From the NCBI GenBank assembly GCA_937924035.1, contig CALDTK010000045.1, positions 1 through 41,998 on the forward strand: a DNA stretch of 41,998 nucleotides. Reading direction: 5' to 3'. Positions 26,701 to 34,249 of the stretch are shown here, in pieces. Source of the DNA: an uncultured Saprospiraceae bacterium (lineage in GTDB: Bacteria > Bacteroidota > Bacteroidia > Chitinophagales > Saprospiraceae). Position 1 is the first letter of the stretch; each line of letters opens with the position of its first letter. Under the pieces are notes generated by a model that was not told the DNA's origin, made no database searches, and saw nothing but the letters and a program-made list of their open reading frames with translations. The translations under genes and the position numbers were made by a program.

Positions 26701-29640
26701 ACAAGCAGCTGACCCTCGTCGGCGTGCTGAAGGAATTGATGGTCCATCAAACCAACGATCGCGTGCAGGATCATAGATGAGCACTTTCTCGTATGGCTGC
26801 TCGGTGGGGAAGTTGTTGTCCTTGAAAATGCCAATGGCATAAATCAAGCCCTCAAACTCTGTTGCTTGAAAGTGATGAACTGGAAATCCTGGAGAGGCAC
26901 CTATAGTCCACGTGTCTGATGCTGGGTCGTAGATGTTGACGTTCGAGCCATTTTCACGACCTCCAAGGAGGTAGAATTTACGACCTACTTGAACGTAACT
27001 CGCTTCGTGACGCCCTTGAGCACAACTGCCAGATTGGCCCGCTGCATTACAAGATCCAGCACCGTCGATTGTCGCCCAAGTTCCGAGTGTATTACTCGTA
27101 GCTTGGTTGATGCGGATGTAATCATAGGTTGCGTTCATAGGACTTGCACCACCAGCTGTCGTGAGAATCCCTACCGCTGGTGCTAGATTTCCTTGAACCC
27201 TGGATAGCAAATTTCCTTGAAGTTGTGCGGCTGGACCAACATTCTGAATCCCGTTTCCGATGTCAATTTTTGGTTGAACGGTTCCTGCAGAAGGATTGAT
27301 TTCAAGATAGAGCTTGATCTCACTTGCTGTTTGGATTCCCGCAATCGTATAGTTGTTGCCTGTTACCGTGGCATCGTTTTCTTGATACTGCACTTGTACT
27401 CTGAAGCCTCCGGAATAGATAGGAACCAGTTTGAGATAATTAACCTGTGAGCCATCGCTAAGCGCAATACCTGCTTGCTGATAATTTGTAGGCGTCCCAG
27501 TCCAAATCGGTCCGAGAAGTTTGGTTTCGAGCGTTGTCACTGGGGAAGACTGTGTCAATGGAAATCCGAGTTGGAAACCATTTTTGAGCGAATTGAAAGC
27601 ATTATATGCATCACCGCCACCTTGACCATTGATCGTAAACAAGCCAACAGCTCCGCCAGCGATAATCTCTGTAGTAGAGTTGTTTTCGTCTGCGATGTTA
27701 TTGAGGTAGTCTTGACCATTGGTCATTAATCCTGTAAAGCCAACTCCAAAAAATCCAGTTCCAGGGTTACCGTTGAGTAGAGGGAGGTCGAGGGGGATTT
27801 GCGTGTTCTGACCGTTGCTCGCATCAAGAGCGAAAGCGTCTACACTGTCATTCTGCCCATCGTCGTCATCATCTGGATCATTAAGATCTGAGACTTTAAA
27901 TCCATTGATAAGTGTACCATCCGCATCGGGAGGAGTACTTGCTTGTGAACATGGATTTGTTCCATTTTGAGTTTCGTCGGCATTAGAGTAGCCGTCGTTG
28001 TCGTTGTCTAGAGTTGGACTGTTTACGTTTTGGCAACCGCCTGTTGTTCCACCAGTAGGGGTGAAAACAGTGATGTTATCAGCACCGTAAGTTGCCGCCC
28101 AGATCGTTCCAGGGAAAACATCATTATCGCCTTGTGCAGTTACATCGAGTGGTACAGAACCAAAGTTTTCAGCGAGGACAGTGACGTCAGCTGCAGAGTT
28201 GATACCTCCTTGAGCGTTGCGCTTTACGTTGTAAAGCTTACCATTGAAGCTCGCTGCCAGAAGGTTACCTTGAAGGGCCCCGTTATTTGCTGAGCTGGTG
28301 TATTCGCACATACCGTTGGTAGAAGCGATGACCGTGAAAAGGCTTGGATCTGTTTCACCAGGGTTTTGATAATCGCCTTCAATAGGATTAGCAAAACTGT
28401 TGGGTAGTGGCGGCCAATCACTTGGGAGTGGGTTTGCACCAGAAGTGCTTGTTCTCCACGTTCCTGAGCCTCCTCCACCACCACCGCTTTGGGTGAAAAG
28501 TCCTGCGCCACTTGGGTTAGCACGAATCGGATTTGGGTGACCGCCGTAGTAACCTTGCCCAGTGATGTAATGCAGACCATCTTGGTTGTTGACTTGTGGG
28601 TCATTCGGACCTGGGCCCGTTGATCCAGGTTCACCGCTTATCCAATTGTTGGTTGCTGATCCTCCACCTTCATTGGCAGGATGTCCGCCCCAGCCACCAT
28701 TCGGACCGTTGTCCCAACCGTATAGCTTGTTGTCTTCGGTGAGGACGAGGTCGTATAGGTTTCGGAAACCTGGAGCGTAAACCTGAACAGGTCCGCCAGC
28801 GACGATTTTTGCTTGGTTAAGTCCGTCGTTACCTCCGAATGGATCACCTACATCTGCTCCACCTGGCCCAGTATTCGGGCGTGTTGGATCATCGAGAGTA
28901 GGTAGGTCGTACTTGTATTGCGATCCGTCCTCTGCCCATGTTTTGGTAGAAAGAGCGTTAATCGCAGCCAGGTCGACGCTCAAAATGGCTGCAGACAGTG
29001 CGTATTCAGTCGTAAATGCAAAATTATTTGAAGGAGCACCTGCGTTGGTATGACCACCTTGCGCCAAATAGAGTGTCTGACCGTCTTGCGAAAGTTGAAG
29101 GCCATTGGACGCATGATTTTCTTCAGAGCGTGGAAGCCCACGAACGAGATCAAGTCGCTGCCATCCATTGTTTGTTTTGGTGAGCCTATGGATGATGCCT
29201 GAATTGGTGTCCAGGTCAAGGTCTGCACCACCTCCGCCTCCGCCAATGCGATAGTCTGAGCTCGTCACGTACATGACAGGTGTGCTTGCTGTTCCTGTAA
29301 GTAGGATACCAGTCACTTGGCGGCTTACGGCACCAGGATAGATTTCACCGTTATAGTCCTGGTGATTAAGTACTTGCCGAATGATGTTGATTTCTTCCGT
29401 TGCTGTAACGGAATAATTGCTTCCGCTTTGACTAACCGTAAAGGCCTTAATCGCTCCATTTTGTTGGGAGACATAAAGCCTACCATCTGGTCCAAATTGG
29501 ATAGAAGTTGGGTTGTTCAAATTAGCTCCTGTCAGGCCTGCAGAATTAAAATTCTGGGCAGTAAGGAGAGTTGAGCTTACGCAAAAACAAAAGCTAAGTA
29601 GAGCTATTGTTTGAGGTAACAATCGGTATAAAAGTCGCAC
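23728..29640 (-). CDS. Very large secreted T9SS cargo protein with propeller, Kelch and Ig-like domains
   Basis: 1970 residues from a GTG. Signal peptide 1-29. An N-terminal glucose/sorbosone-dehydrogenase-like beta-propeller covers about 35-530 (NNPTSIQFGPDGRLYVSQ; YAPGFRNLYDLVLTED). A calcium-binding thrombospondin-3-like stretch lies at 544-606 (DNDNDGYSNADE; DPDDDDDGQNDSVD), then a lectin-like beta domain at about 625-846 and Kelch repeats at about 860-1160 (FYLLGGREN; LYVAGGITNG; LIVTGGRRSG; MLVIGGERN). Choice-of-anchor/SPD-2-like and DUF11-like Ig domains cover about 1165-1790, including a duplicated pair. A fibronectin-III-like domain spans about 1795-1886. The C-terminal sorting domain (from 1893, VYPNPASDRL) targets it to type IX secretion. 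Enzyme activity of the propeller is unproven; adhesion is an alternative. The gene stands alone. Confidence 0.9.
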   Translation of the reverse strand: MRLLYRLLPQTIALLSFCFCVSSTLLTAQNFNSAGLTGANLNNPTSIQFGPDGRLYVSQQNGAIKAFTVSQSGSNYSVTATEEINIIRQVLNHQDYNGEIYPGAVSRQVTGILLTGTASTPVMYVTSSDYRIGGGGGGADLDLDTNSGIIHRLTKTNNGWQRLDLVRGLPRSEENHASNGLQLSQDGQTLYLAQGGHTNAGAPSNNFAFTTEYALSAAILSVDLAAINALSTKTWAEDGSQYKYDLPTLDDPTRPNTGPGGADVGDPFGGNDGLNQAKIVAGGPVQVYAPGFRNLYDLVLTEDNKLYGWDNGPNGGWGGHPANEGGGSATNNWISGEPGSTGPGPNDPQVNNQDGLHYITGQGYYGGHPNPIRANPSGAGLFTQSGGGGGGSGTWRTSTSGANPLPSDWPPLPNSFANPIEGDYQNPGETDPSLFTVIASTNGMCEYTSSANNGALQGNLLAASFNGKLYNVKRNAQGGINSAADVTVLAENFGSVPLDVTAQGDNDVFPGTIWAATYGADNITVFTPTGGTTGGCQNVNSPTLDNDNDGYSNADETQNGTNPCSQASTPPDADGTLINGFKVSDLNDPDDDDDGQNDSVDAFALDASNGQNTQIPLDLPLLNGNPGTGFFGVGFTGLMTNGQDYLNNIADENNSTTEIIAGGAVGLFTINGQGGGDAYNAFNSLKNGFQLGFPLTQSSPVTTLETKLLGPIWTGTPTNYQQAGIALSDGSQVNYLKLVPIYSGGFRVQVQYQENDATVTGNNYTIAGIQTASEIKLYLEINPSAGTVQPKIDIGNGIQNVGPAAQLQGNLLSRVQGNLAPAVGILTTAGGASPMNATYDYIRINQATSNTLGTWATIDGAGSCNAAGQSGSCAQGRHEASYVQVGRKFYLLGGRENGSNVNIYDPASDTWTIGASPGFPVHHFQATEFEGLIYAIGIFKDNNFPTEQPYEKVLIYDPARDRWFDGPSIPSARRRGSAACVAYQGKLYVAGGITNGHTNGWSNKFDSYDPATNTWTVLPNLPRSRDHFHAAVSGGKLIVTGGRRSGQTSTFLPTIRAVDVFDFAAGSWSQWPNALPTGRAASAVGVLNGEMLVIGGERNAGAANNDVEALNLSTQTWRTLTPLNEGRHGTQAIVNNGAIYVASGSPNRGGGNTQTQERFTFDGSAPGVTGQVLAQAQISNPTSITWPTLNNGQGQTRNLVLTHSGGNQGAVIESISVSGAGFALTTPSRVGRLIKVGNTQAIPVRYTKSANSATSGTLTIRTSASSQNIVVNLTAGSNPGTANMSLNPTSIAFQTQAIGTTSTPVTVTISNTGGASATVNSITIGGAQSSAFAKTNVAGGNTIAAGASRTFQVTFSPTSTQPAVQQAVLTVDFTGSVPSLTMNLTGEAQQPTGNGADLEMSASSSTPNPGQWQIGTGRFTLTNTGSAAASGVRVRLQLPANMVYEGGNEATTSQGSFNPYQGGLWTVGTVAAGASVTIDYRVFNMTTAARKVDAWVSAQNGSDQDSSPSAAWDGEDDATCFEFNGTGACGGGTGPGPALLAVNPTSISFPNRAGGQTVSRTVTINNTGGTAATVSSRGYIGSNPGQFSFSGLSGSATIAAGGSESFQLTFAPTANASGTKNATFRIQFSGGVSTINIPVTGTVTTTTGGNEPDLELAITSTTPNPGIWNTFEGAVTITNTGGASVGGVAVQLALPADVVFVGGNEATTSQGSFNPYTSPQTWIVGTLAAGASATLDANMFYMTTGPRRLTAWVSAQNAADADSQAGNGFGNGEDDEACFEFQGAGACSSTGARMAAPTNFHAAVRNLEVETYWNVDLTDFTTRDYVVERNTSGATWEMIGMISPNQDPVLHVWDAAPEFGLNRYRLSTRNGDGSIREQSIREVSFNVDASVMRVYPNPASDRLTVFTPISDVHDMEVQIFNALGQRIKTLEFAQAGTQEIELNSNWPEGFYQVVVQIGGVQKAFGLQVVR
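25638..25650 (+). repeat. Dispersed word TTTTGGCGAAAGC, exact copy
   Basis: In the T9SS protein gene, encoding AFAKT on the opposite strand. Confidence 0.8.
26114..26126 (-). repeat. Dispersed word TTTTGGCGCAAGC, exact copy (C form)
   Basis: In the T9SS protein gene on the coding strand, encoding VLAQA. Confidence 0.8.
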
Positions 29641-29843
29641 TTTAGGTGTAGTTTTCTGGAAATCAGTAGGGAAGTGAGGAGCATAAATGCCTAACTTGCA
29701 GAGATCTAAAGTACGAAAGGAAGCTGGTGCTACAGCTAATCAAAAAGGGGTAAAATTTTTGGTTACTGAATGTTGGTTTCCCCGTTTTTCCACCTGCAGT
29801 ATTTCTTTTTACTACTTGTATATTTTGATGAGTTTAAGAAGTC

Positions 29844-29913
29844 TCCACGCCGTTAAGTCACTTTACCTGATCGTGCGTCAGCACAATTAATCAGTACAGC
29901 TTAACGACGTGGA
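29844..29913 (-). terminator. Nested hairpin just after the vWA gene
   Basis: The outer arms at 29844-29857 and 29900-29913 pair over 14 bp with one mismatch. Inside, CTGAT pairs with ATCAG, and GTGC-GTCA-GCAC forms the tip. The structure begins 7 bp past the stop of the vWA gene. The U-run is weak, so it may protect the transcript 3' end rather than terminate. Confidence 0.55.
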
Positions 29914-29920
29914 TTCTCCA

Positions 29921-31981
29921 CTATCGTCCTGTTTCAACAAGCTCTGCAGGCATTGAGAGGTTACGACTAATCTCCATGAGACGAATCGCCTCTGCACGGT
30001 AGCCTTTGATGTCTTTGCCTCGGCTGTTTTCTGCTCGGGAGATAAGCTGCTCATAGTTTAGTCCAGAAGCGTATTCACTTCTCTTTAAGATGAGGCTCCA
30101 TCCAGCAATACTTGCTGACCATTGAAACGCTTCTGAAGTTTTGGCGAAAGCAGTACTGCCAGCATCAAGTGTTACTTCTACTTTCTCTTGACTTTTTTCG
30201 TCTTGCGGATGCTTGTATTTCATGCGCACGGTGGCGAGCTCTTTGGAGAATTTTACGCCATCGGTTCCTTTTGGCTTTTGATACTTCAAGCCATCGATGC
30301 TTGGGAGGAAGTCTGATTTACTTCCGATGGGAATAATCTCGTAGAGTGCGGTGACGGTATGGCCTGAGCCCATGTCACCTGCATCTTTTTTATCGTCGTT
30401 AAAATCTTCGGCTGCGAGAAGTCTGCTTTCATATCCGACGAGACGATAAGCTGCAACTTGTGTAGGATTGAACTCGACTTGTAATTTTACGTCCTTCGCG
30501 ACGGTATACATCGTGCCACCAAATTCTTCAACTAAGACTTTGCGTGCTTCGAGCATGTTGTCGATGTATGCTGCATTTCCGTTGCCTTTTTCAGCTAGTG
30601 ACTGCATGCGTGCATCTTGATAGTTGCCCTGACCAAACCCTAGAACGCTGAGGAAAATTCCAGTGTCACGCTTTTTTGCGATAAGTTGTTCTAAGGATTC
30701 ATTGGCAGTAGTACCAACGTTGAAATCACCGTCAGTTGCAAGAATGACGCGGTTGTTTCCATCTTTTACGAAGTGCTTTTCGGCAAGTTGGTAGGCGAGC
30801 AAAATTCCTGCTGCCCCCGCTGTGCTGCCGCCTGCGCTCAGCTTGTCTATTGCTGCCAGGATGGTATCTTTTTGATCACCTGCAGTTGGTTCTAAAACTG
30901 TTCCTGCTGCACCGGCATAGACGACAATGCTAACTTTGTCTTGTTGGCGTAATTGCGGTACAAGTAGTCGATAAGATTCTTTTAATAAGCCAAGTTTATT
31001 TTGAGAATTCATACTCCCTGAAACATCAATTAAGAATACCAAATTTGATGCGGGTAGGTTATCTACATCTAGTTCTTTAGCTTGCAAGCCTATGTGGAGT
31101 AATTGGTGGTTTTTATTCCAAGGACACTCTCCGAGTTCGGTGGTAATTGAGACGGGGTCTTTGCCTTTTGGCTGCGGGTAATCGTATGAGAAATAGTTGA
31201 CGAGTTCTTCTGTGCGGACAGCATCAGGTGGCGGTACTTGACCCTGGTTTAAAAAGCGCCGAATGTTGGCATAAGCTGCAACATCAACGTCTGCTCCAAA
31301 GGTAGAGAGCGGCTCGTTTTGCGGAAGCTGAAAGGTGTTTTCTGAGAAGGCGCGATAGTCTTCTCGAGTGTAATCGGATTGTGGCTGCTTGTACTTTATC
31401 GCAGGCGAAGGTGGTGTTAATGGTACACGGACGCCATCGATAATATATTGAGTTTGATTGCCGCGATTTCTCCTTACTCTAACGGCCTCTCCTTCGTCTG
31501 AGCTGGTTGCTCCTGCTGACATTGAGGCGATTGCGTTGATGTTGCGCGTTCCAAGTTTTTTCCTGTCTTTAGACGTCAAGGTCATACCTTGCGATGTCTC
31601 GTCAACTTTCGTTGGGGCAACTTTATAGTCAACCACTAAACACTCTTCTAAAAGTATACCCTCAGTGCCATCGAACTGCATATCAAGCTTGAATTCTTGG
31701 CCAGGTAGCACTTCGATCCCTTGCACTTCTTTCGGTGCATAACCGATGAAAGCAAACTCGACATTATAGGTGCCTGGGTCGACGGAAATCTGGTAGTTAC
31801 CATCAAAGTCTGTAGCACCTCCGGTTACAAAGGTTTCGCCACGGAGAACTTTGACGGTCCCGCCAATTATAGGATCCCCAATTTCATCGGTAACCGTACC
31901 GAATAGTGTTTGTTGAGCGAGTAGAGTGCTTGCGCCAAAACCTAGTGCAAGAACACTGAGCAGAAGAATTGATAATCTCAT
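29921..31981 (-). CDS. von Willebrand factor A (YfbK-type) protein with carboxypeptidase-regulatory-like domain
   Basis: 686 residues. A signal peptide is cut near LLAQQ (22). The regulatory-like Ig domain is about 24-105 (LFGTVTDEIGDPIIGGTVKV, IGYAPKEVQGIEV). A short stretch resembling a TonB receptor plug follows (about 144-186, ending YIIDGVRV). The YfbK N-terminal region (about 205-300: YRAFSENTFQLPQNEPLSTF, DAVRTEELVNYFSYDYP) precedes the vWA domain (about 313-490) with an intact metal site D319-S321-S323 (FLIDVSGSMNS) and ATDGDFN. A DUF3520-like C-terminus completes it. Proteins of this class sit in the envelope and bind ligands through the metal site; the partner is unknown. It shares its N-terminal 150 residues with the short protein at 33545-33997. 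Confidence 0.9.
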   Translation of the reverse strand: MRLSILLLSVLALGFGASTLLAQQTLFGTVTDEIGDPIIGGTVKVLRGETFVTGGATDFDGNYQISVDPGTYNVEFAFIGYAPKEVQGIEVLPGQEFKLDMQFDGTEGILLEECLVVDYKVAPTKVDETSQGMTLTSKDRKKLGTRNINAIASMSAGATSSDEGEAVRVRRNRGNQTQYIIDGVRVPLTPPSPAIKYKQPQSDYTREDYRAFSENTFQLPQNEPLSTFGADVDVAAYANIRRFLNQGQVPPPDAVRTEELVNYFSYDYPQPKGKDPVSITTELGECPWNKNHQLLHIGLQAKELDVDNLPASNLVFLIDVSGSMNSQNKLGLLKESYRLLVPQLRQQDKVSIVVYAGAAGTVLEPTAGDQKDTILAAIDKLSAGGSTAGAAGILLAYQLAEKHFVKDGNNRVILATDGDFNVGTTANESLEQLIAKKRDTGIFLSVLGFGQGNYQDARMQSLAEKGNGNAAYIDNMLEARKVLVEEFGGTMYTVAKDVKLQVEFNPTQVAAYRLVGYESRLLAAEDFNDDKKDAGDMGSGHTVTALYEIIPIGSKSDFLPSIDGLKYQKPKGTDGVKFSKELATVRMKYKHPQDEKSQEKVEVTLDAGSTAFAKTSEAFQWSASIAGWSLILKRSEYASGLNYEQLISRAENSRGKDIKGYRAEAIRLMEISRNLSMPAELVETGR
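30139..30151 (+). repeat. Dispersed word TTTTGGCGAAAGC, exact copy
   Basis: In the vWA gene, encoding AFAKT on the opposite strand. Confidence 0.8.
31928..31940 (-). repeat. Dispersed word TTTTGGCGCAAGC, exact copy (C form)
   Basis: In the signal peptide of the vWA protein on the coding strand, encoding GFGAS. Confidence 0.8.
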
Positions 31982-32005
31982 GAGTAATTATTTGATCATG
32001 AGATG

Positions 32006-32044
32006 CAAAAGGGAATACGATTGCATAAATCGTATCCCCTTTTG
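32006..32044 (-). terminator. Strong hairpin in front of the vWA gene
   Basis: The 17-bp arms at 32006-32022 and 32028-32044 (CAAAAGGG...CCCCTTTTG) pair with one mismatch around a GCATA loop. It lies 39 bp past the stop of the small barrel gene and 24 bp before the vWA ATG. It can end the upstream transcript or act in the vWA leader. Confidence 0.7.
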
Positions 32045-32082
32045 TAGAAATAAAACTGAATCGTCTTAGATTATGTGCTTTT

Positions 32083-32706
32083 TCAAGCCTTTCTCGGCAA
32101 GATGTATTCGATGCTAAAATTTGGAGATAGTAGAGAGTTGCGGATACTATAATTAAACAAATTAAAATCTCCTTCAAATCGCCGATATTGAACAGATCCA
32201 TTAAACACACTAGTAAGTAACCTGAGGTTTTGGGTGAATTCATATGCGAGCGAAACATTACCCGCTGCTGCTACAGTGAGGCCTAAGTCTGTATCAGAAT
32301 TTGGACTATTTTGTAAGCTGATTCCAACACGAGGACCATAGCTGCCAAAAATCTTAAACTTATTGAATTGGTATAGCTCGTGCCTCCAGTCTATTCCAAA
32401 GGTTGCTGATAAAAGTGAATTCGAAGAAGATGGTGATCCATTCCCAGTACTTTGAAAAAGTAGATTTGTCCTGAGGAGGATGTCACGTTTTGCTGAACGT
32501 TTTAGAGAAAAGTATGGGCCGAGGCTAATGCTGTGAGCGTTATTTGCATTTCCGTTTTCTGACCAAGAAGAATTGCCATCCAGTGCAAAGCGTCCACCTA
32601 GGATTTTCGACGAAGTAGGTTCTAGCGTGTAAGTCGGGGCATTGTTTGATTGTGCAAAACAGAGTAGAGTTGAGCTGACTAGTAAGAGTAAAGTGAAATA
32701 CTTCAT
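32083..32706 (-). CDS. Small outer-membrane beta-barrel-like protein
   Basis: 207 residues with a signal peptide (MKYFTLLLLVSSTLLCFAQ). The mature part shows alternating strands typical of small outer-membrane barrels: ILGGRFALDGNSSWS, ISLGPYFSLKRSAKR, ATFGIDWRHELYQF, IFGSYGPRVGISLQ and LSPNFSIEYILPRKA. No specific family is recognised. It ends in basic residues rather than the usual aromatic. A hairpin separates it from the vWA gene downstream. The function is unknown, but a small barrel next to vWA and regulatory-domain proteins suggests an envelope role. Confidence 0.75.
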   Translation of the reverse strand: MKYFTLLLLVSSTLLCFAQSNNAPTYTLEPTSSKILGGRFALDGNSSWSENGNANNAHSISLGPYFSLKRSAKRDILLRTNLLFQSTGNGSPSSSNSLLSATFGIDWRHELYQFNKFKIFGSYGPRVGISLQNSPNSDTDLGLTVAAAGNVSLAYEFTQNLRLLTSVFNGSVQYRRFEGDFNLFNYSIRNSLLSPNFSIEYILPRKA

Positions 32707-32790
32707 GAGAGTGGGTTGTTTGGTGTAATACGTTTAAGGGACATCACTTGTATAGATGAAGTTCCCGATTTTCGATTTATTTAACAATTA

Positions 32791-32810
32791 GGCCTTCGCG
32801 CTCGAAGGCC
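32791..32810 (-). terminator. GC-rich hairpin after the HIRAN gene
   Basis: The perfect 8-bp arms GGCCTTCG and CGAAGGCC enclose a CGCT loop. It lies about 150 bp past the HIRAN stop on the minus strand and is followed by an AT-rich tract with only a weak T-run. Confidence 0.5.
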
Positions 32811-32957
32811 ATGCCCAACATTAGCCTTAAATAGTAAGAGTACTTTTTTCTTAGCGGCACAACGTTATTAAACCGCCACATGCACACGAGCAAGTTTTGA
32901 AAAGAATTCACTATCCCCTTAGAGGATGATCGATCTTAAAATTATAATAAGACAAGG

Positions 32958-33527
32958 CTAGCCGAAGTAACCCTCCCAAACATGATGCATGCTTAGTGGA
33001 TCTCCTGATTCATGAAGTTTATGTTGTGGCTTTTGCTTCACGTGTTGGAGTCCATTCATCCGATCTGATTCTGATTGTTCAATGGCTGGATTGGATGTGG
33101 GATGTGGCGGATAGAGTAGTGCTACTTCAATAGAGAGCTGGCGATAACTTTCTTCATTTGGTTGTACCCCAATAAGTCTGCAACGCACGGGTAGCCCTCT
33201 GCGAATGAGTTTACTCAACACCACATTGTCTTCTCTAGGTAGGTATCCGAGCTTGAGTCCGTCGTGATATACCGCCACAGCTTTGCGATCATGGCGATTG
33301 TTCGGTTCTCTAACAAGGTCCAATGCTTGTGGAGGCGCGAGATCTTCGATGTAGTATTCTGGAAGGTCATGGAATTGGAGGCCTCGAACGTAGGCTCTGT
33401 ATATTGGTAGGCTAAAGAAGTCTCTATAAGGGTCTTCATTTTCTTCTGCTTGCGCAAAAACAAGTGGTGCGGCACTCACTAGGAGTCCGGAAGCTGATGC
33501 AGTACGGAGAAAGGTTCGACGATCCAT
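32958..33527 (-). CDS. Tat-exported HIRAN domain protein
   Basis: 189 residues. The N-terminus is a twin-arginine signal (DRRTFLRTASASGLLVSAA, cut near VFAQA), so export in folded form is predicted. The HIRAN domain spans about 42-138, with RAYVRGLQFHD, LVREPNNRHDRKAVAV and LGYLPREDNVVLSKLI. HIRAN domains in eukaryotic HLTF and Rad5 bind 3' ends of single-stranded DNA, and many bacterial ones are cytoplasmic. An exported copy is unexpected, and its ligand is unknown. The tail beyond 145 is disordered (HPTSNPAIEQSE). It lies 17 bp downstream of the short regulatory-domain gene and is probably co-transcribed with it. Confidence 0.85.
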   Translation of the reverse strand: MDRRTFLRTASASGLLVSAAPLVFAQAEENEDPYRDFFSLPIYRAYVRGLQFHDLPEYYIEDLAPPQALDLVREPNNRHDRKAVAVYHDGLKLGYLPREDNVVLSKLIRRGLPVRCRLIGVQPNEESYRQLSIEVALLYPPHPTSNPAIEQSESDRMNGLQHVKQKPQHKLHESGDPLSMHHVWEGYFG

Positions 33528-33544
33528 GGTCGAAAAGTAAGTCC

Positions 33545-33997
33545 TTAATTTGGCTTAGAGGGTTGTCCTAATTTTTCAGACTTAGTGTTAATGCCTTGAC
33601 TGGTCTCGTCTACGGGTAGAGAAGGAATCATACCCATGAAGCACTTGGTAGTAATAGGAGGATATTCAAAATTCTTATCCTGTCTGAGTTCGATATTAAG
33701 TAATTTTTCTTCATGTGGTATTATTTCCATTTCGGCTATTAGACTATCTCTATAACCTACGTAGCTAAGAACGACTTTGTAAAAGCCTGGGTCAAGGCTA
33801 ATCCTATACTTACCCTTGTAGTCTGTTGAAGTTCCTGAGATGTAGTCATCTTTTCTGAGAACCTTGATGCTCGCACCTGCTAACGCCTCACCTTTTTCGT
33901 CTGTGATGGTTCCGTAGAGTGACTGCTGAGCAATAGTTGGAGCACTAGTCATGAGGCTGATAAGTGAGATTGTCAAAACGTAGAAGTAGCAATTCAT
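33545..33997 (-). CDS. Short carboxypeptidase-regulatory-like protein, paralogue of the vWA N-terminus
   Basis: 150 residues from ATG at 33997, where a good signal peptide begins (MNCYFYVLTISLISLMTSAP, cut near IAQQ); the ATG at 34081 would bury it. The body is one regulatory-like Ig domain: SLYGTITDEKGEALAGASIK, KYRISLDPGFYKVVLSYVGY. It aligns along its whole length with residues 20-147 of the vWA protein 29921-31981, including the unusual shared phrase VDETSQG near the end, and then stops. It is either a stand-alone domain or a truncated duplicate. It is probably co-transcribed with the HIRAN gene (17 bp away). Confidence 0.8.
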   Translation of the reverse strand: MNCYFYVLTISLISLMTSAPTIAQQSLYGTITDEKGEALAGASIKVLRKDDYISGTSTDYKGKYRISLDPGFYKVVLSYVGYRDSLIAEMEIIPHEEKLLNIELRQDKNFEYPPITTKCFMGMIPSLPVDETSQGINTKSEKLGQPSKPN

Positions 33998-34249
33998 CGC
34001 AGTATTTTTATAGAAGATGCATGAATGTGCGGGAAAGCACAATTCCAACAATGCTTGATTTTGATGGCAGGCGACGCTCATTAGAATACCGTAATTAGGG
34101 TGTTTCGAGTAAGAAGAGCTTATTGATTTGAATCAATTCGCTCAAAAAAGTCTGTCACTCAACTGGATTATAGTACCGTTAATCCTTTCAATCTGGAAGT
34201 TCTACGAATTGGGTGTCGTTTCCGCCCGCCATGGCACACTTGTCGCAAC

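Noticed and set aside
28470-28500. GC-rich short-repeat stretch in the T9SS gene, suspected repeat array
   Set aside because: It encodes a Gly-rich linker (GGGGGGSG) in frame; no repeat unit beyond the codons.
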